Shown: in pieces, positions 28,708 to 38,073 of the stretch | How the letters are laid out: each line of letters opens with the position of its first letter | How positions within the stretch are numbered: position 1 is the stretch's first letter | Source of the DNA: a virus | Virus record (IMG/VR): IMGVR_UViG_3300042938_001105 | Location: 1 to 54,210 of that record | Direction: 5' to 3' (one strand) | Length of the DNA stretch: 54,210 nt | Translations under genes and position numbers: made by a program | The notes under the pieces: model-generated | Database searches by the model: none | Told to the model about the DNA's origin: nothing | What the model saw: only the letters and a program-made list of their open reading frames with translations

Positions 28708-30486
28708 TTACGGTAGTAAATCTTCAAAGTCTAAATTAGGTTCTACCGGTATACCCATAGGTCTGTAGTCATTCCAATTAGGTAATTCATCTTGCCAATA
28801 AGATAACTCAGGAGTATATGTATCCCAATGTGGTACCATAGAAATTATTTTTGACCCATTAACCTCGGTCTCGTTATCAAATGTTGCCCGTTGTTCAATC
28901 TCTTTACCACTACGATATTTTTTAATCATCTTTGGTAGTTTTAAAGTTCCCGACTTATACATCAAATTGATATTTGCCAATTGTATTTTAGCAACATGTG
29001 AAAACTCAACTGATGGTGTTTCATTAAACTTTGCTCTTTCTTGGACATTCAATATCTCATTTTTTCTATATTGGTATTCCACAGTAATTCTTTCATCGCT
29101 ATCTGTTGATTCTTTACGGATTGAGAATATCAAACAATCTGGTCTTTCTGAATAACTACGAACACAATTTCGTTGGTGTTGTGATTCTTTTTCATAATCC
29201 ATAGTTTTACGAAGAAGTACCGGGTAATATGTTTCTCCTTCGTGTTCGATAGGTGTTTCTAAACTATCTACATCACCATAGAATCGTTCAACCTCACCTT
29301 TTCTATATGATTGTAAAAGACGACTAAACTCTTCGTGTTCTAAATTAAAACTACTGATGTTTGTGAACTTGAATTTTACATCTTCACCAAGATTTAATAA
29401 ATCCCTTTTCATATCTAAATGGTCAAGTAATATTGACCACTTATTATGTCCGTAAAAGTATTTTATCAAGTCTAAAATTCTATCTTTTTCTTTTGAAGTT
29501 AAAGGTGTTGACATTCTATTATGTTGGTATTGATTATATTGATCATAAAAACATTCAAAAAATCTTCCCATTTTATTATCCTCTATTGGTATGCCGATTT
29601 CGTCGTTGCTATAATACTCGTAAAAGTATTTATTTTCAATTTTATTAAATCTATCAATACCCAAAAGGTTGTAAGTCATATTCAATTTATCAAAGTCAAC
29701 CCAATCCATTTCATTAAAAATCTGTTTAACTTTGGATCCTTTGAGTTTTAGTTTATCCATCGCGGTATCAACTAAGTTCATATCAAACTTCTTCAATTCT
29801 TTTTTAGAAAAGAATGTGCCTGTGAATTTTCTCCAATTGTTTGGGATTTTAATACCATTAACCAAATAGTAAGTTAAACTATAAAAAGACCTCATGCAAT
29901 CCCACTGAAAGTTTTGTGGGTTTTCAATTCCCATTCTATCCCAAATCTTTTCTAAGAAAAAATAAAGATACTGGTCTACTTTAACACTTTCATCAATTAT
30001 AAGATTTCTTAAAAAACTTTCAATTGCAAAATATGTTGGGTTTACCTTCATACTGCCCCCAATAACTTTCTTTTTTTTAGTGGAGAATGTTCCTGAATAA
30101 AACATTTTCTTTTTGAAATTGAAGGTAAGGTAGTTTGTGGACTTTCTTTCTGAGAAGTACTTGGACCCTACACCTCTACTTTTTCGGTGAGTCTGAAATT
30201 TTATTGATATCTTATCATCGCCTTCTTCTATAAATAATCTTTGTCTATTAAAATTAACTGTAGCACATGGATTTCCAAAATTTTTAACAAAATCTTCTTC
30301 TGTAAAACATTGGGTATCAGAAAAAAATCTGTCCCCATTTTTGGTAACATATAAGTTTAGTAAATTTTTATATCCAAGACTATTTGTGTCTTTTTGAGAT
30401 ATGTTGCAAAAATTATGATATAGTTCAGTCCTATAACTTTTTTTCTCAACTAACTTATGAAATGTTTTACCTTCTACTTCTAACAT
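28708..30486 (-). CDS. PcfJ-like protein (592 aa)
   Basis: I start at 30486 (MLEVEGKTFHKL) because TATCTTTG lies 5 nt upstream. The C-terminal third carries the PcfJ-like block: DYEKESQHQRNCVRSYSERP, LIFSIRKESTDSDERITVEY and ILNVQERAKFNETPSVEF, which parallels the usual HCV-x-SY ... R ... T-x-E ... Q-x-R-G-x-x-N. PcfJ-like domains occur in plasmids and phages; function is poorly known. The N-terminal two thirds is basic and unassigned. The mRNA is probably leaderless. Confidence 0.75.
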   Translation of the reverse strand: MLEVEGKTFHKLVEKKSYRTELYHNFCNISQKDTNSLGYKNLLNLYVTKNGDRFFSDTQCFTEEDFVKNFGNPCATVNFNRQRLFIEEGDDKISIKFQTHRKSRGVGSKYFSERKSTNYLTFNFKKKMFYSGTFSTKKKKVIGGSMKVNPTYFAIESFLRNLIIDESVKVDQYLYFFLEKIWDRMGIENPQNFQWDCMRSFYSLTYYLVNGIKIPNNWRKFTGTFFSKKELKKFDMNLVDTAMDKLKLKGSKVKQIFNEMDWVDFDKLNMTYNLLGIDRFNKIENKYFYEYYSNDEIGIPIEDNKMGRFFECFYDQYNQYQHNRMSTPLTSKEKDRILDLIKYFYGHNKWSILLDHLDMKRDLLNLGEDVKFKFTNISSFNLEHEEFSRLLQSYRKGEVERFYGDVDSLETPIEHEGETYYPVLLRKTMDYEKESQHQRNCVRSYSERPDCLIFSIRKESTDSDERITVEYQYRKNEILNVQERAKFNETPSVEFSHVAKIQLANINLMYKSGTLKLPKMIKKYRSGKEIEQRATFDNETEVNGSKIISMVPHWDTYTPELSYWQDELPNWNDYRPMGIPVEPNLDFEDLLP

Positions 30487-30490
30487 AAAA

Positions 30491-30530
30491 CAAAGATACA
30501 AAAAACCCCCGACTTATTCAACCGGGGGAT
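30491..30530 (-). promoter_or_regulatory. Fused terminator and promoter
   Basis: CCCCCG and CGGGGG form a hairpin with an internal loop ending in TTTTTTG, a terminator for the gene at 30541. TATCTTTG follows with no gap and serves the gene starting at 30486. The upstream box (GTTG, 20 nt before) lies inside the hairpin loop. Confidence 0.7.
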
Positions 30531-30540
30531 AGATATTTTT

Positions 30541-30828
30541 TTAATTCATAATGATTTTACCCATGTGGTGTTCCATAAACGGTATGACCACATCTGTAAT
30601 TTGTTTTTTGTTTTTGTTGGTGTTCATTCCAACTAACAAATCAACCATTTGTTTTCGTGTTGGTACAATTTCCTTTTCATCTAATAAGTTTTTTTCTGCG
30701 ATACTTTTAATCTCAGAATAAAAGTCTTCAGGATTAATTTCACCAATTAAAATTTTTAACTGGTCCGGATTTTTTTTAAAGAATCCAACAAAATTGTTCA
30801 TGTAAATTTCAATATCAACGTTTCCCAT
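30541..30828 (-). CDS. Conserved helical protein (95 aa)
   Basis: A fully helical 95-residue protein (DIEIYMNNFVGFFKKNPDQL; ILIGEINPEDFYSEIKSIAE). Its own promoter (30848-30879) and terminator make it a single-gene unit. Role unknown. Confidence 0.72.
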   Translation of the reverse strand: MGNVDIEIYMNNFVGFFKKNPDQLKILIGEINPEDFYSEIKSIAEKNLLDEKEIVPTRKQMVDLLVGMNTNKNKKQITDVVIPFMEHHMGKIIMN

Positions 30829-30847
30829 AACTTATAATTTAAAAAAA

Positions 30848-30879
30848 CAAATATAATAAACTTTAACCAATTAAACAAA
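30848..30879 (-). promoter_or_regulatory. Strong Bacteroidota-type promoter
   Basis: The minus strand reads TTTG, 20 nt, TATATTTG. It overlaps the last codons of the LRR gene upstream. Confidence 0.85.
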
Positions 30880-32238
30880 TAAATGTACTTCATCCGTGTC
30901 TACTCTTGCTTGTAAACTTACTGGAATAGCGTTTTGATTACTTCCCTTAATGTTAACAACTGAAAGTCTTGGCATACTACCAATACATTCCGGTAGTCTT
31001 TGTAAATTAGGGTTTTCAGGTAACGACAAGAATTGTAATTTTTGTAAGTTACAAATAGTGTCAGGTATGGAAGCGACACAACCAACCAAGTGGATTGCTG
31101 TTAATTCTCTAAAATTACCTATGGATGCCGGAATATTTAAATCTAATTTTGATCCTGACTTAGCAATAAACTCAAGTCTTTGGATTGTTTCTGGTAAAGT
31201 TTCAAAGAATTCATCGAATCCGTAAAGTGCAATAAATTTAGATGAAGAATCTCCAGGGTAGTTAACCGTCACCTTTTTACCTTCATTCGCAGTTAAACCT
31301 TTCATGAATTGTGGTTTGAAATATTCTTTCATCCCTTCTTCATTAGTATTTAAGAAATCAACCAAATCAATTTGTCTATCCGATGGATCCATATACTGAT
31401 TTGATGGGAAGTGGAATTGGTAACGAAGTGCCGGAAGTCCAGAAACATCACCATATTCTTTATCTCCTGTATGTTTTTGACCTTTGTTTGGAATAACAAC
31501 ATATAATGGTCCGTCTTTAATATAACGGTCAAACCAAGTTAAACCAGGTGATGATGTACACCATCTAGTTTCACCTTTACCCGGCTCTTGATATGAACCA
31601 CCATAAAAACATGCAGCATCCTTACCCAATTGGCCTTTGTCCTCAATCTTAACGATAGTCCAATCTTGTCCACGATAAACAACATCACCACCTGGATGTT
31701 GGTATGTTTTTGATGCTTCTTTTTTCTCGTCTTTAGTTGCTTTAGTTTTATCTAAACTGAAGTCTTTAACTTGGTCGTATAAAGTTGCTGGTGTTAATTT
31801 ATTGATGTCTCTTGCCTCTTGTGGTAAACGATTCTTAAATCTTTCAAATTTTTGTAAATCACCAGTAACTTTATATAAATCCTCCAAGAACAAATCTTGG
31901 AATTGCTTTAAAGCTGATTTATATTGACCTGATTTTGGATCAGAAACCTTTAATGGGTGGTCAGCAGGTAAAGACGGCATTGTAAAGTTTTTCAATATCC
32001 ATTGAGCATATTTACCAATCTTAACATTTTCCATGTCTTCAGGTCTAAGTTCATCAATATCTTTTCCTTCAGGGAATCTTGATGTAGGGTCAGCAGCAAT
32101 TATAGCCACTAACGTTTCGAAAGGTAACAACCCTTTTGAACCCTTTTCTTTTGGTTTTACAAATTTGTCGAATAAAACTTGAAATCTTGAACTCTCAATA
32201 ATTAAGTCTTTAAGTATGCTGGTAAATCGAATAGCCAT
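30871..32238 (-). CDS. Leucine-rich-repeat protein with shared N-terminal peptide (455 aa)
   Basis: It begins MAIRFTSILKDLIIESSRF, with I-I-E at residue 15. A middle domain (about 190-300) has DWTIVKIEDKGQLGKDAACF, RWCTSSPGLTWFDRYIKDGP and RYQFHFPSNQYMDPSDRQID. I recall this WC-x-S ... Y-x-DGPLY-x-x-IP signature from other T4-like phage proteins, without function. The C-terminal 110 residues are leucine-rich repeats (LPETIQRLEFI; LTAIHLVGCVASIPDTICNL; LQFLSLPENPNLQRLPECIG). An LRR on an apparently packaged protein suggests binding a host protein. Confidence 0.8.
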   Translation of the reverse strand: MAIRFTSILKDLIIESSRFQVLFDKFVKPKEKGSKGLLPFETLVAIIAADPTSRFPEGKDIDELRPEDMENVKIGKYAQWILKNFTMPSLPADHPLKVSDPKSGQYKSALKQFQDLFLEDLYKVTGDLQKFERFKNRLPQEARDINKLTPATLYDQVKDFSLDKTKATKDEKKEASKTYQHPGGDVVYRGQDWTIVKIEDKGQLGKDAACFYGGSYQEPGKGETRWCTSSPGLTWFDRYIKDGPLYVVIPNKGQKHTGDKEYGDVSGLPALRYQFHFPSNQYMDPSDRQIDLVDFLNTNEEGMKEYFKPQFMKGLTANEGKKVTVNYPGDSSSKFIALYGFDEFFETLPETIQRLEFIAKSGSKLDLNIPASIGNFRELTAIHLVGCVASIPDTICNLQKLQFLSLPENPNLQRLPECIGSMPRLSVVNIKGSNQNAIPVSLQARVDTDEVHLFV

Positions 32239-32288
32239 TGTCGTATATTTTATTATATAAATATTACAAAGTTAAGAAAAACAATAAA

Positions 32289-33128
32289 TTAGTAGTTCAT
32301 TATTAATAGTTCTTCACCCATATTTTGTTTTGTTCCTTTTTTTGCTGCCGCCGCTTTAGCAAACTCTTTCTTTTCCCAACGATATTGTTCTTCAGGGAAC
32401 CATTCATGTAATAACTCAAAATCGTAGTAAGATAAACTAAACTTACCTTTAATATTGTGTAGAACGTTTGCAAGTCTTTCATGGTCTTCTCTGTCGAAGT
32501 CATGGTTATTGTAATAGTTTTCCGTTTTCCAATATGGTGGGTCCAAATAAATATATGTTGTTGGTGAGTCATACTTTGCAATCACATCTGCAAAGTCCAT
32601 ATTCTCAACCTCAGTTATTTTCAAGAAATGTTCAACCCATTCAGGTTTAGACAACTTGTCTCTAAATGTAAGGTACTTTGATTTGTATTTACCTTTTAAG
32701 TCAATGAATGAACTGGTTTCAGGTTTACTACCACTAAATACTTGTGTTAACACATAAGCATACTTTGCAGCCACATCATAATTGCCAGGTTCTACGCTGA
32801 AATTTTCAGCAAATATTTCAGCCTGAAACCTTACAAACTGTTCTTTATATATAGATGGCGTGATATCCTCACCAAATTGTTGACATGGTATAGCATTAAT
32901 CGATTCCAATAGTCTTTCAGGATTCTTGACACATTGAAATAAATTATAGTTAAGTGGGTTGAAGTCGTTATAGACAACTTTCTTAAGATTTGCGAATAGT
33001 TTTAAGTCCATGTTAAAGAAACACCAAAACATACCTCCAAATGTTTCTACGTATGTTTCCATATCCTCAGGATAGAAAGGGACTATCCACTTTCCAATTT
33101 TACTCTTACCTCCAATGTATGATAGCAT
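32289..33128 (-). CDS. dam: DNA adenine methyltransferase, D12 (Dam-like) class
   Basis: The alpha-class motifs are in order: MLSYIGGKSKIGKWI at the N-terminus, YVETFGGMFWCF (motif I), VVYNDFNPLNYNLF, and TYIYLDPPYWK (motif IV, DPPY, about residue 195). This is the T4 Dam/D12 type that methylates adenine at N6, usually in GATC. It would protect phage DNA. The gene ends ten or so residues after ELLIMNY, the usual C-terminus. Confidence 0.9.
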   Translation of the reverse strand: MLSYIGGKSKIGKWIVPFYPEDMETYVETFGGMFWCFFNMDLKLFANLKKVVYNDFNPLNYNLFQCVKNPERLLESINAIPCQQFGEDITPSIYKEQFVRFQAEIFAENFSVEPGNYDVAAKYAYVLTQVFSGSKPETSSFIDLKGKYKSKYLTFRDKLSKPEWVEHFLKITEVENMDFADVIAKYDSPTTYIYLDPPYWKTENYYNNHDFDREDHERLANVLHNIKGKFSLSYYDFELLHEWFPEEQYRWEKKEFAKAAAAKKGTKQNMGEELLIMNY

Positions 33129-33203
33129 ATTTTTTTATTTAAAGTTAATTGTTTTTTGTTTATATGTCAAACTTTTGTATTTATTATTATAAAAAATATA
33201 ACA

Positions 33204-33365
33204 ATGGAAAAAAAAGAAGCAACACAAGTAACAGGATGTAAACAATGTCAAAAAGGTTTAAGTACCACACAAAAAGGTTTAGTTGTGCTATCTATGTATA
33301 TTTTAGGTACATCGGTCTTTGGGACTATTGAATTAATCAAATATTTAGTTGAATTCCTTAAGTAA
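33204..33365 (+). CDS. Small membrane protein with CxxC (53 aa)
   Basis: I start at the ATG at 33204 ([20 protein letters not shown]); a longer frame exists but would add a second hydrophobic lead. A CKQC pair precedes one transmembrane helix ([20 protein letters not shown]). The gene overlaps the convergent dnaJ by 21 bp. Function unknown. Confidence 0.55.
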   Translation: MEKKEATQVTGCKQCQKGLSTTQKGLVVLSMYILGTSVFGTIELIKYLVEFLK

Positions 33366-34340
33366 TTCTTCTAATTTTTGTTGAACCTCATCGGGTAACT
33401 CATATTCATTTGTTACCGCAACTTTTATGTAGAAATCACCACTACCGTCGTTTGCTCTATACCCCTTCTTAAGTAATCTTAATGGTTTTTCAGTGTTCAA
33501 ATTTCTTGGTATATTAATCATTAAATCACCATCAGGATGAGGTACTAAAATTTGTTTTTTAGTTAACACATCTATTGCTGTTATTTTTTTATAATATATT
33601 AAATCCATCCCAATTTTTTCAAAGTCATCAACTTTATTCACCTCAACCTTTAAAATTAAATCCCCCCTTAGTCTTACACCAGGATTATAATCCCCCTTCC
33701 CTGCAACACGCATAAAGTTACCATTGTCCACATTTTTAGGAATACTAACCACCAAATTTTCTGTTTTTTTAATTTTACCGTGACCACCACAAGAAATGCA
33801 AGGTTTAGATATGATTGTACCATTACCCATACAAGTAGGACAATTGGTTTGGTAAACTTGTTGGAACATTCCTGTCCCTACCTTTTGCATAATAAATCCC
33901 TGACCATTACAATTATTACAAACACTTCTTTCACCACCACTACTGTCACATGGTTTACAATGGTCAAAATACTCATATTTAATATCTTTTTTAATACCAC
34001 CATACGACTCAATAGGGGTTATTGATACCGTCATAATCTTATCGGGAGCCATTGGTTTGTGTTGTTGTCTTTGTCCTCCCATCATCTGTTCAAACACCGA
34101 ACTGAAATCAAAAGAATCTCCACCCATACCCGCAAATGGGTTATTTTTTTTATTATCGTAGTCCCTTCTTTTATTTTCATCACCTATACCTTCATAGGCC
34201 TCAGCAACTTCTTTAAATTTTTCTTCTCCGTTTGGGTTTACATCGGGATGGTATTGCTTACTTAATTGTCTATAGGCCTTTTTAATTTCGTCCTGAGTGG
34301 CGGTTTCAGAAACACCCAATATATTATAATAATTTTTCAT
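33345..34340 (-). CDS. dnaJ: DnaJ-type co-chaperone
   Basis: The J domain ([20 protein letters not shown] ... QYHPDVN, HPD intact at about residue 31) stimulates Hsp70 ATPase. After a Gly-rich linker comes a zinc-finger domain with four motifs: [20 protein letters not shown] and CISCGGHG, the first lacking its glycines. The C-terminal substrate domain includes [18 protein letters not shown]. At 331 residues it is slightly shorter than cellular DnaJ. No DnaK is in the window, so it would recruit the host Hsp70. Head-to-head with the next gene, the two starts overlap by 2 bp. Confidence 0.92.
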   Translation of the reverse strand: MKNYYNILGVSETATQDEIKKAYRQLSKQYHPDVNPNGEEKFKEVAEAYEGIGDENKRRDYDNKKNNPFAGMGGDSFDFSSVFEQMMGGQRQQHKPMAPDKIMTVSITPIESYGGIKKDIKYEYFDHCKPCDSSGGERSVCNNCNGQGFIMQKVGTGMFQQVYQTNCPTCMGNGTIISKPCISCGGHGKIKKTENLVVSIPKNVDNGNFMRVAGKGDYNPGVRLRGDLILKVEVNKVDDFEKIGMDLIYYKKITAIDVLTKKQILVPHPDGDLMINIPRNLNTEKPLRLLKKGYRANDGSGDFYIKVAVTNEYELPDEVQQKLEELLKEFN

Positions 34341-34980
34341 GAAGGATAACTACTTAATTGTTTTATTTAAAAATAAGAAAAGAAAAAAAATTATCAAACG
34401 TTACTCAACAGAAAAAAACGCCACTGATAGTTTTAATCGTCTAATTAAAGAAAATAATATCTTATTCGATAAGGTAATTGAAAATGCGACACCAGTCAAT
34501 TATGAAATTGGTTTATTATCTAAGGACTCTAGTTTTCAAAAAAGTTTATTCATAACTGACGATATGGGTAGAAATAACCCCGTAAATTTAGAAGACCCTG
34601 AATATGTGTTTTTAGATATTAAATCATATAGACTAGAGGAGACTATTTTTGATTGGCAAACAAAATTAAAAATAACTTTAGAACAATTAATTAAGAAATA
34701 TTGTAAATCTAAAGACTTGAAAAATATTTTTACATTACATAATAAACTATGTATTCAAATTAATGAAGACGTTTCAACCTTTTCATTAAAAAATAAAGAG
34801 GAATCTGATAGACTCCTCGATGCTTTACAAAATGCATTTTTAGAATTAAACCGAGCAGATGCCATTTTTGTTCGTGACGTGTCAAATGCTCAAAGAAAAT
34901 GGTTATACCAAATTTTAGAAGATAAAGGATTTGATAAAAAAAGACTTTATAGGTTAAAAACTACTTTTTCGAAAAGGTAA
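34339..34980 (+). CDS. Hypothetical protein (213 aa)
   Basis: A basic N-terminus ([20 protein letters not shown]) with an [15 protein letters not shown] region, then a helical C-terminal half. I have a vague memory of this family from flavobacterial phages but no function. It is plus-strand, overlapping dnaJ at its start and the 73-residue gene at its end. Confidence 0.7.
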   Translation: MKDNYLIVLFKNKKRKKIIKRYSTEKNATDSFNRLIKENNILFDKVIENATPVNYEIGLLSKDSSFQKSLFITDDMGRNNPVNLEDPEYVFLDIKSYRLEETIFDWQTKLKITLEQLIKKYCKSKDLKNIFTLHNKLCIQINEDVSTFSLKNKEESDRLLDALQNAFLELNRADAIFVRDVSNAQRKWLYQILEDKGFDKKRLYRLKTTFSKR

Positions 34981-35182
34981 AATCAACATTACCTATTGAT
35001 ACAACACATTTGGTGTCATTTGATTGGTAGTTTAATGTCCTCATTAAACTTTGGTATTTGGTTTCATCTAACGTAACATTCACTTGAATGTCTCCGTCAT
35101 TTATAAATGTGTTTTCTAATATTTCTACCGCCTCGGCTAGTTTGGTTAACTGATCCCTAAAGTTCTCAATATCCTTTGCCAT
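34961..35182 (-). CDS. Hypothetical protein (73 aa)
   Basis: A helix-plus-strand protein ([35 protein letters not shown]). It overlaps its upstream neighbour by 37 bp in another frame, and the converging gene by 20 bp. Not recognised. Confidence 0.6.
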   Translation of the reverse strand: MAKDIENFRDQLTKLAEAVEILENTFINDGDIQVNVTLDETKYQSLMRTLNYQSNDTKCVVSIGNVDFTFSKK

Positions 35183-35358
35183 ATGGTATATTTTTTATCA
35201 ACAAATTCTGTATTTTTTATTTCGTTCCGGTCAAAAGATTTAAGTTCTGACGATAGTTTGTTTTTAAACTTCTCGTTTTCCAACTGATCCCTTTTTCTTT
35301 CTTCATCAAGCTGACTTAGCCCCTTCAGTAACTCCGGCGTTATTTTCCTCTGGTTCAT
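35146..35358 (-). CDS. Hypothetical charged protein (70 aa)
   Basis: Highly charged, helical, with an amphipathic C-terminus (YTIWQRILRTLGIS). The gene is nested between overlapping neighbours (53 bp upstream overlap), unusual even here. Not recognised. Confidence 0.55.
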   Translation of the reverse strand: MNQRKITPELLKGLSQLDEERKRDQLENEKFKNKLSSELKSFDRNEIKNTEFVDKKYTIWQRILRTLGIS

Positions 35359-35740
35359 TTTGTAACAAATTAGTTAGTTCTTCAACATCAAATTTTAATC
35401 CTTTTAAGTTCTCCAAGTTTTTTGTTTCAAAAATACTTTTTAACTCTTGCACTTTCAACTTAAATAGTTTTTCTTTTTCTTCTCTTTCAACATTTGTTTT
35501 AATTATCTTATCAACTGACGTTTCAATAGCATCAATTAGATTAAGTTTATTCTCACAAACAAAAGACGTAACTATTTTATCGTCTTTATCGTTGTTTTGT
35601 AATATTTCAACACCTTCAGGTAGTTTTTTTAACATAACCCATGTGGTTGGAAATAACATATCAAAAGTGATGTAGTTTTTCAATACCCTTACAGAGTTTA
35701 AATACTTAGATGTTTTGGATACAAATTGACTATAAATCAT
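35306..35740 (-). CDS. Hypothetical protein (144 aa)
   Basis: The N-terminal part (SVRVLKNYITFDMLFPTTWV) is alpha/beta and the C-terminal part a charged coiled coil (EREEKEKLFKLKVQELKSIF). It looks like a conserved phage protein but I cannot name it. Its start is coupled to the upstream membrane protein gene by an ATGA overlap. Confidence 0.68.
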   Translation of the reverse strand: MIYSQFVSKTSKYLNSVRVLKNYITFDMLFPTTWVMLKKLPEGVEILQNNDKDDKIVTSFVCENKLNLIDAIETSVDKIIKTNVEREEKEKLFKLKVQELKSIFETKNLENLKGLKFDVEELTNLLQNEPEENNAGVTEGAKSA

Positions 35741-35934
35741 ATTATTTGGTAAATTAAAAATGTTATTATATATGTTATGAATAATCCGTAAACGACTAAC
35801 TCCATAGTTGTAATCTCAAAGGGTTTTGGTGGGTTTGATAAAAGTGATTTAAAAAACCCACCGATTAACCTAATAGTTGCCAATATTGAGAATACAAAAA
35901 TAAAGGTACTATAAAATCCAATCAGATTAAGCAT
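35737..35934 (-). CDS. Two-pass membrane protein (65 aa)
   Basis: Hydrophobic helices at about residues 3-23 (LIGFYSTFIFVFSILATIRL) and 46-64 flank a short loop (SNPPKPFEIT). It overlaps both neighbours by a few bases. Function unknown. Confidence 0.65.
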   Translation of the reverse strand: MLNLIGFYSTFIFVFSILATIRLIGGFFKSLLSNPPKPFEITTMELVVYGLFITYIITFLIYQII

Positions 35935-36109
35935 CTTTATCTGACTTTGTGTGTGTTAAAATCTCACCTCTTAGTTTTTGTACCGCCGCTTTTAATTCTT
36001 GTGAAAGTTTTCTCGCTCTAGTTCCTGCAGATTTATTTCCACTATAAAATTTTGTAGTGTCTACTGATAATGCTTCAACTAAGTTTTTAATTTCTTCTAA
36101 TGTTTCCAT
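35927..36109 (-). CDS. Histone H1-like (Hc1-type) DNA-binding protein
   Basis: The 60-residue protein (METLEEIKNLVEALSVDTTK, FYSGNKSAGTRARKLSQELK, AAVQKLRGEI) matches the short histone H1-like proteins typical of Bacteroidota. In those, a FY-x-x-GNK-x-AGTR-x-RK-x-x-QELK core binds DNA. It would bind or reorganise DNA in the cell. The family also ties the phage to its host phylum, since such proteins are common there. Confidence 0.82.
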   Translation of the reverse strand: METLEEIKNLVEALSVDTTKFYSGNKSAGTRARKLSQELKAAVQKLRGEILTHTKSDKDA

Positions 36110-36177
36110 TTTTGTTTTTTTTAATGTAATTTATTTTATTTTAAAATTATATTGTTTATCGGATATGTAAACAATTA

Positions 36178-36669
36178 TTATATTATTTTTAATGATCTTT
36201 CAAGTACTTTATATATGTCAGTAAACATCTCAATATCCGATTTTGTTTTATTAAACCCTCTATCAAATATTTGTTTAAAGAAGTTATTTATTTGGTCTTT
36301 AACTTTTTGGTCTGGTTGGTTATAAAATACCTCAAAAAAGAATGACTCAAAAAATTCAGAATCATCATTATTAAATTTAAAATCTATGGATTCTTTATTG
36401 AAGTTTTTAATGGTTTTATCCCAACACCATTTAAAGTGTTCTTTTTTTTGATTTGTGGTCATTCCCACTTTGGTTTCCTTATTATCATTAAAATCATCAC
36501 CTAAATAAGTGTCTTTTAATAAATTTAAAAATGAAAAACAAAAATCCCTGAAAAGTTCTGTGAGTTCTGGAGTTATGTTATTAGCAAGATACCAAGCATT
36601 AATATCTTCTTTATCCATTGGTTTGGCTAACCAATCAAAAAAACGACCCATATTACTATTAGTTTCCAT
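36178..36669 (-). CDS. Conserved phage protein with MGRFFDWLAKPMD start (163 aa)
   Basis: Aromatic, helical protein beginning METNSNMGRFFDWLAKPMDK. It continues ELTELFRDFCFSFLNLLKDT and FFESFFFEVFYNQPDQKV. I recall similar starts in related phages. Function unknown; no catalytic motif is visible. The preceding 70 bp hold nothing clear. Confidence 0.7.
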   Translation of the reverse strand: METNSNMGRFFDWLAKPMDKEDINAWYLANNITPELTELFRDFCFSFLNLLKDTYLGDDFNDNKETKVGMTTNQKKEHFKWCWDKTIKNFNKESIDFKFNNDDSEFFESFFFEVFYNQPDQKVKDQINNFFKQIFDRGFNKTKSDIEMFTDIYKVLERSLKII

Positions 36670-36711
36670 GTACTAATGATAATATGGGTCCTTAATAAAA
36701 TGAAGGTTTAA

Positions 36712-38052
36712 TTATTGTGTTTTTCGGTTATACCCTATTAAATTTTTAATTTTTCCCATTTCTGAAATAACTTTTTTGTCTTCAGTAGATTCTTCAACCG
36801 CGTTTAAAACACTTTGTGCGGTTTTCTTACCTTTCATTGAGCCTTTCTTAGTTACGTCACCAGCAACCTCAATAGTGTCTTGTGGGTATCTCTTATATGA
36901 CGCATTCATTTGTTCTTGACCATATAAGTTGTCATCATAATTCTTTTTGAATTTTTCACCAACTTTACTTGGTACAACATTACCTAATGGTTTACCTTCT
37001 TCATCAAATTCAGCATTTCCTGTGGTTCTATGACCCTTCAAATATTTTTCAATTTTCTTATCATCAGGCTTAATCTCATCATAAACAAGATTAGTCATAC
37101 CAGGATATGAAAACGCATCGATATATTCATCAACCGCTTCTGATGGTGTATATTTTTTAAGTGATTCTTTTCTTTTATCCAAGTCATAATTTCCTTCAGG
37201 AAAGCTTGTTGGGTCCATTTCATAATCACCTTTAGAACCATCCTTTAGATATTCTTTCATTTTTTTAGCAACACTTTTAATATAATTGTCATTTTCTTTT
37301 TTAGATTGACCTAAAGTAGATTTAAGTATATTTTGAGCACTTGGTGCTTTACCTTTTTTCTTTTCTTCTTTAACTATGTTTTCAATAATATCTATAATTT
37401 CAGATTCTGTAAAATAAACTTTAGATTCTTTTCTTAACATTTTAAAATCTTCTCTATCAATTCTATTATTTTTGTTTCTATCAATTCTACTTTGATTTCC
37501 GTAAAGTTTTTCGTCTAATTCAAATTCCTCAGAATCTCCTTTTCTTAACATTTTAAAATCTTCTCTATCAATTCTATTATTTTTGTTTCTATCAATTCTA
37601 CTTTGATTTCCGTAAAGTTTTTCGTCTAATTCAATTTCATAAGTGTCTCCACATTCCTCACATACATCTTCGTCTATTTCTTCATCACCCATATCGGTAT
37701 AACTATCAGATGCGTCATCATATCCTTCAGGTCCTCTATATGCAGGACCATTTTCGCCTCTATAGTCATCACCTCTAAGAAGGTTTTCAATATCTTCAAT
37801 AGACATTTTGTTTGGTAATCTTTTTTTACCTAATCTTGGGTGTCCGTCATCCATACCGCCAAGTTCTTGAATGTTACCTTCGTACGTATTTCCACATTCT
37901 TCACACATTTCACCTTCGTTCATTTCTGAACCACATGATTCACACATTTTGGAACCTTCGTTTTCAAATAACCGGTTTTTAATATTTGAGATTCTACCTG
38001 AAAACTCTTCAGATACCACTCTATTTACGATTTTCATAATTTCTCTATTCAT
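36712..38052 (-). CDS. Cargo-type protein with zinc ribbon and duplicated EF-hand loops (446 aa)
   Basis: The N-terminus MNREIMKIVNRVVSEEFSGR has V-S-E at residue 15. A zinc-ribbon-like CESCG ... CEECG follows, with another CEECG near 130. Two copies of a 37-residue unit contain DRNKNNRIDRED, a good EF-hand/dockerin calcium loop (D1, N3, N5, I8, D9, D12). Further on, FTESEIIDIIENIVKEE again resembles the shared N-terminal peptide, and the C-terminus ends EMGKIKNLIGYNRKTQ. Long acidic disordered stretches dominate. It may be a scaffold-like or packaged protein. Confidence 0.72.
   Translation of the reverse strand: MNREIMKIVNRVVSEEFSGRISNIKNRLFENEGSKMCESCGSEMNEGEMCEECGNTYEGNIQELGGMDDGHPRLGKKRLPNKMSIEDIENLLRGDDYRGENGPAYRGPEGYDDASDSYTDMGDEEIDEDVCEECGDTYEIELDEKLYGNQSRIDRNKNNRIDREDFKMLRKGDSEEFELDEKLYGNQSRIDRNKNNRIDREDFKMLRKESKVYFTESEIIDIIENIVKEEKKKGKAPSAQNILKSTLGQSKKENDNYIKSVAKKMKEYLKDGSKGDYEMDPTSFPEGNYDLDKRKESLKKYTPSEAVDEYIDAFSYPGMTNLVYDEIKPDDKKIEKYLKGHRTTGNAEFDEEGKPLGNVVPSKVGEKFKKNYDDNLYGQEQMNASYKRYPQDTIEVAGDVTKKGSMKGKKTAQSVLNAVEESTEDKKVISEMGKIKNLIGYNRKTQ
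37428..37634 (-). repeat. Exact 96-bp direct repeat within the EF-hand gene
   Basis: Positions 37428-37523 and 37539-37634 appear identical over 96 bp, 15 bp apart, a period of 111 bp (37 codons). Each encodes one EF-hand-like unit. Identity at wobble positions implies a recent duplication or gene conversion. Confidence 0.85.
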
Positions 38053-38073
38053 AACTAATAAATATCTTTAAGT

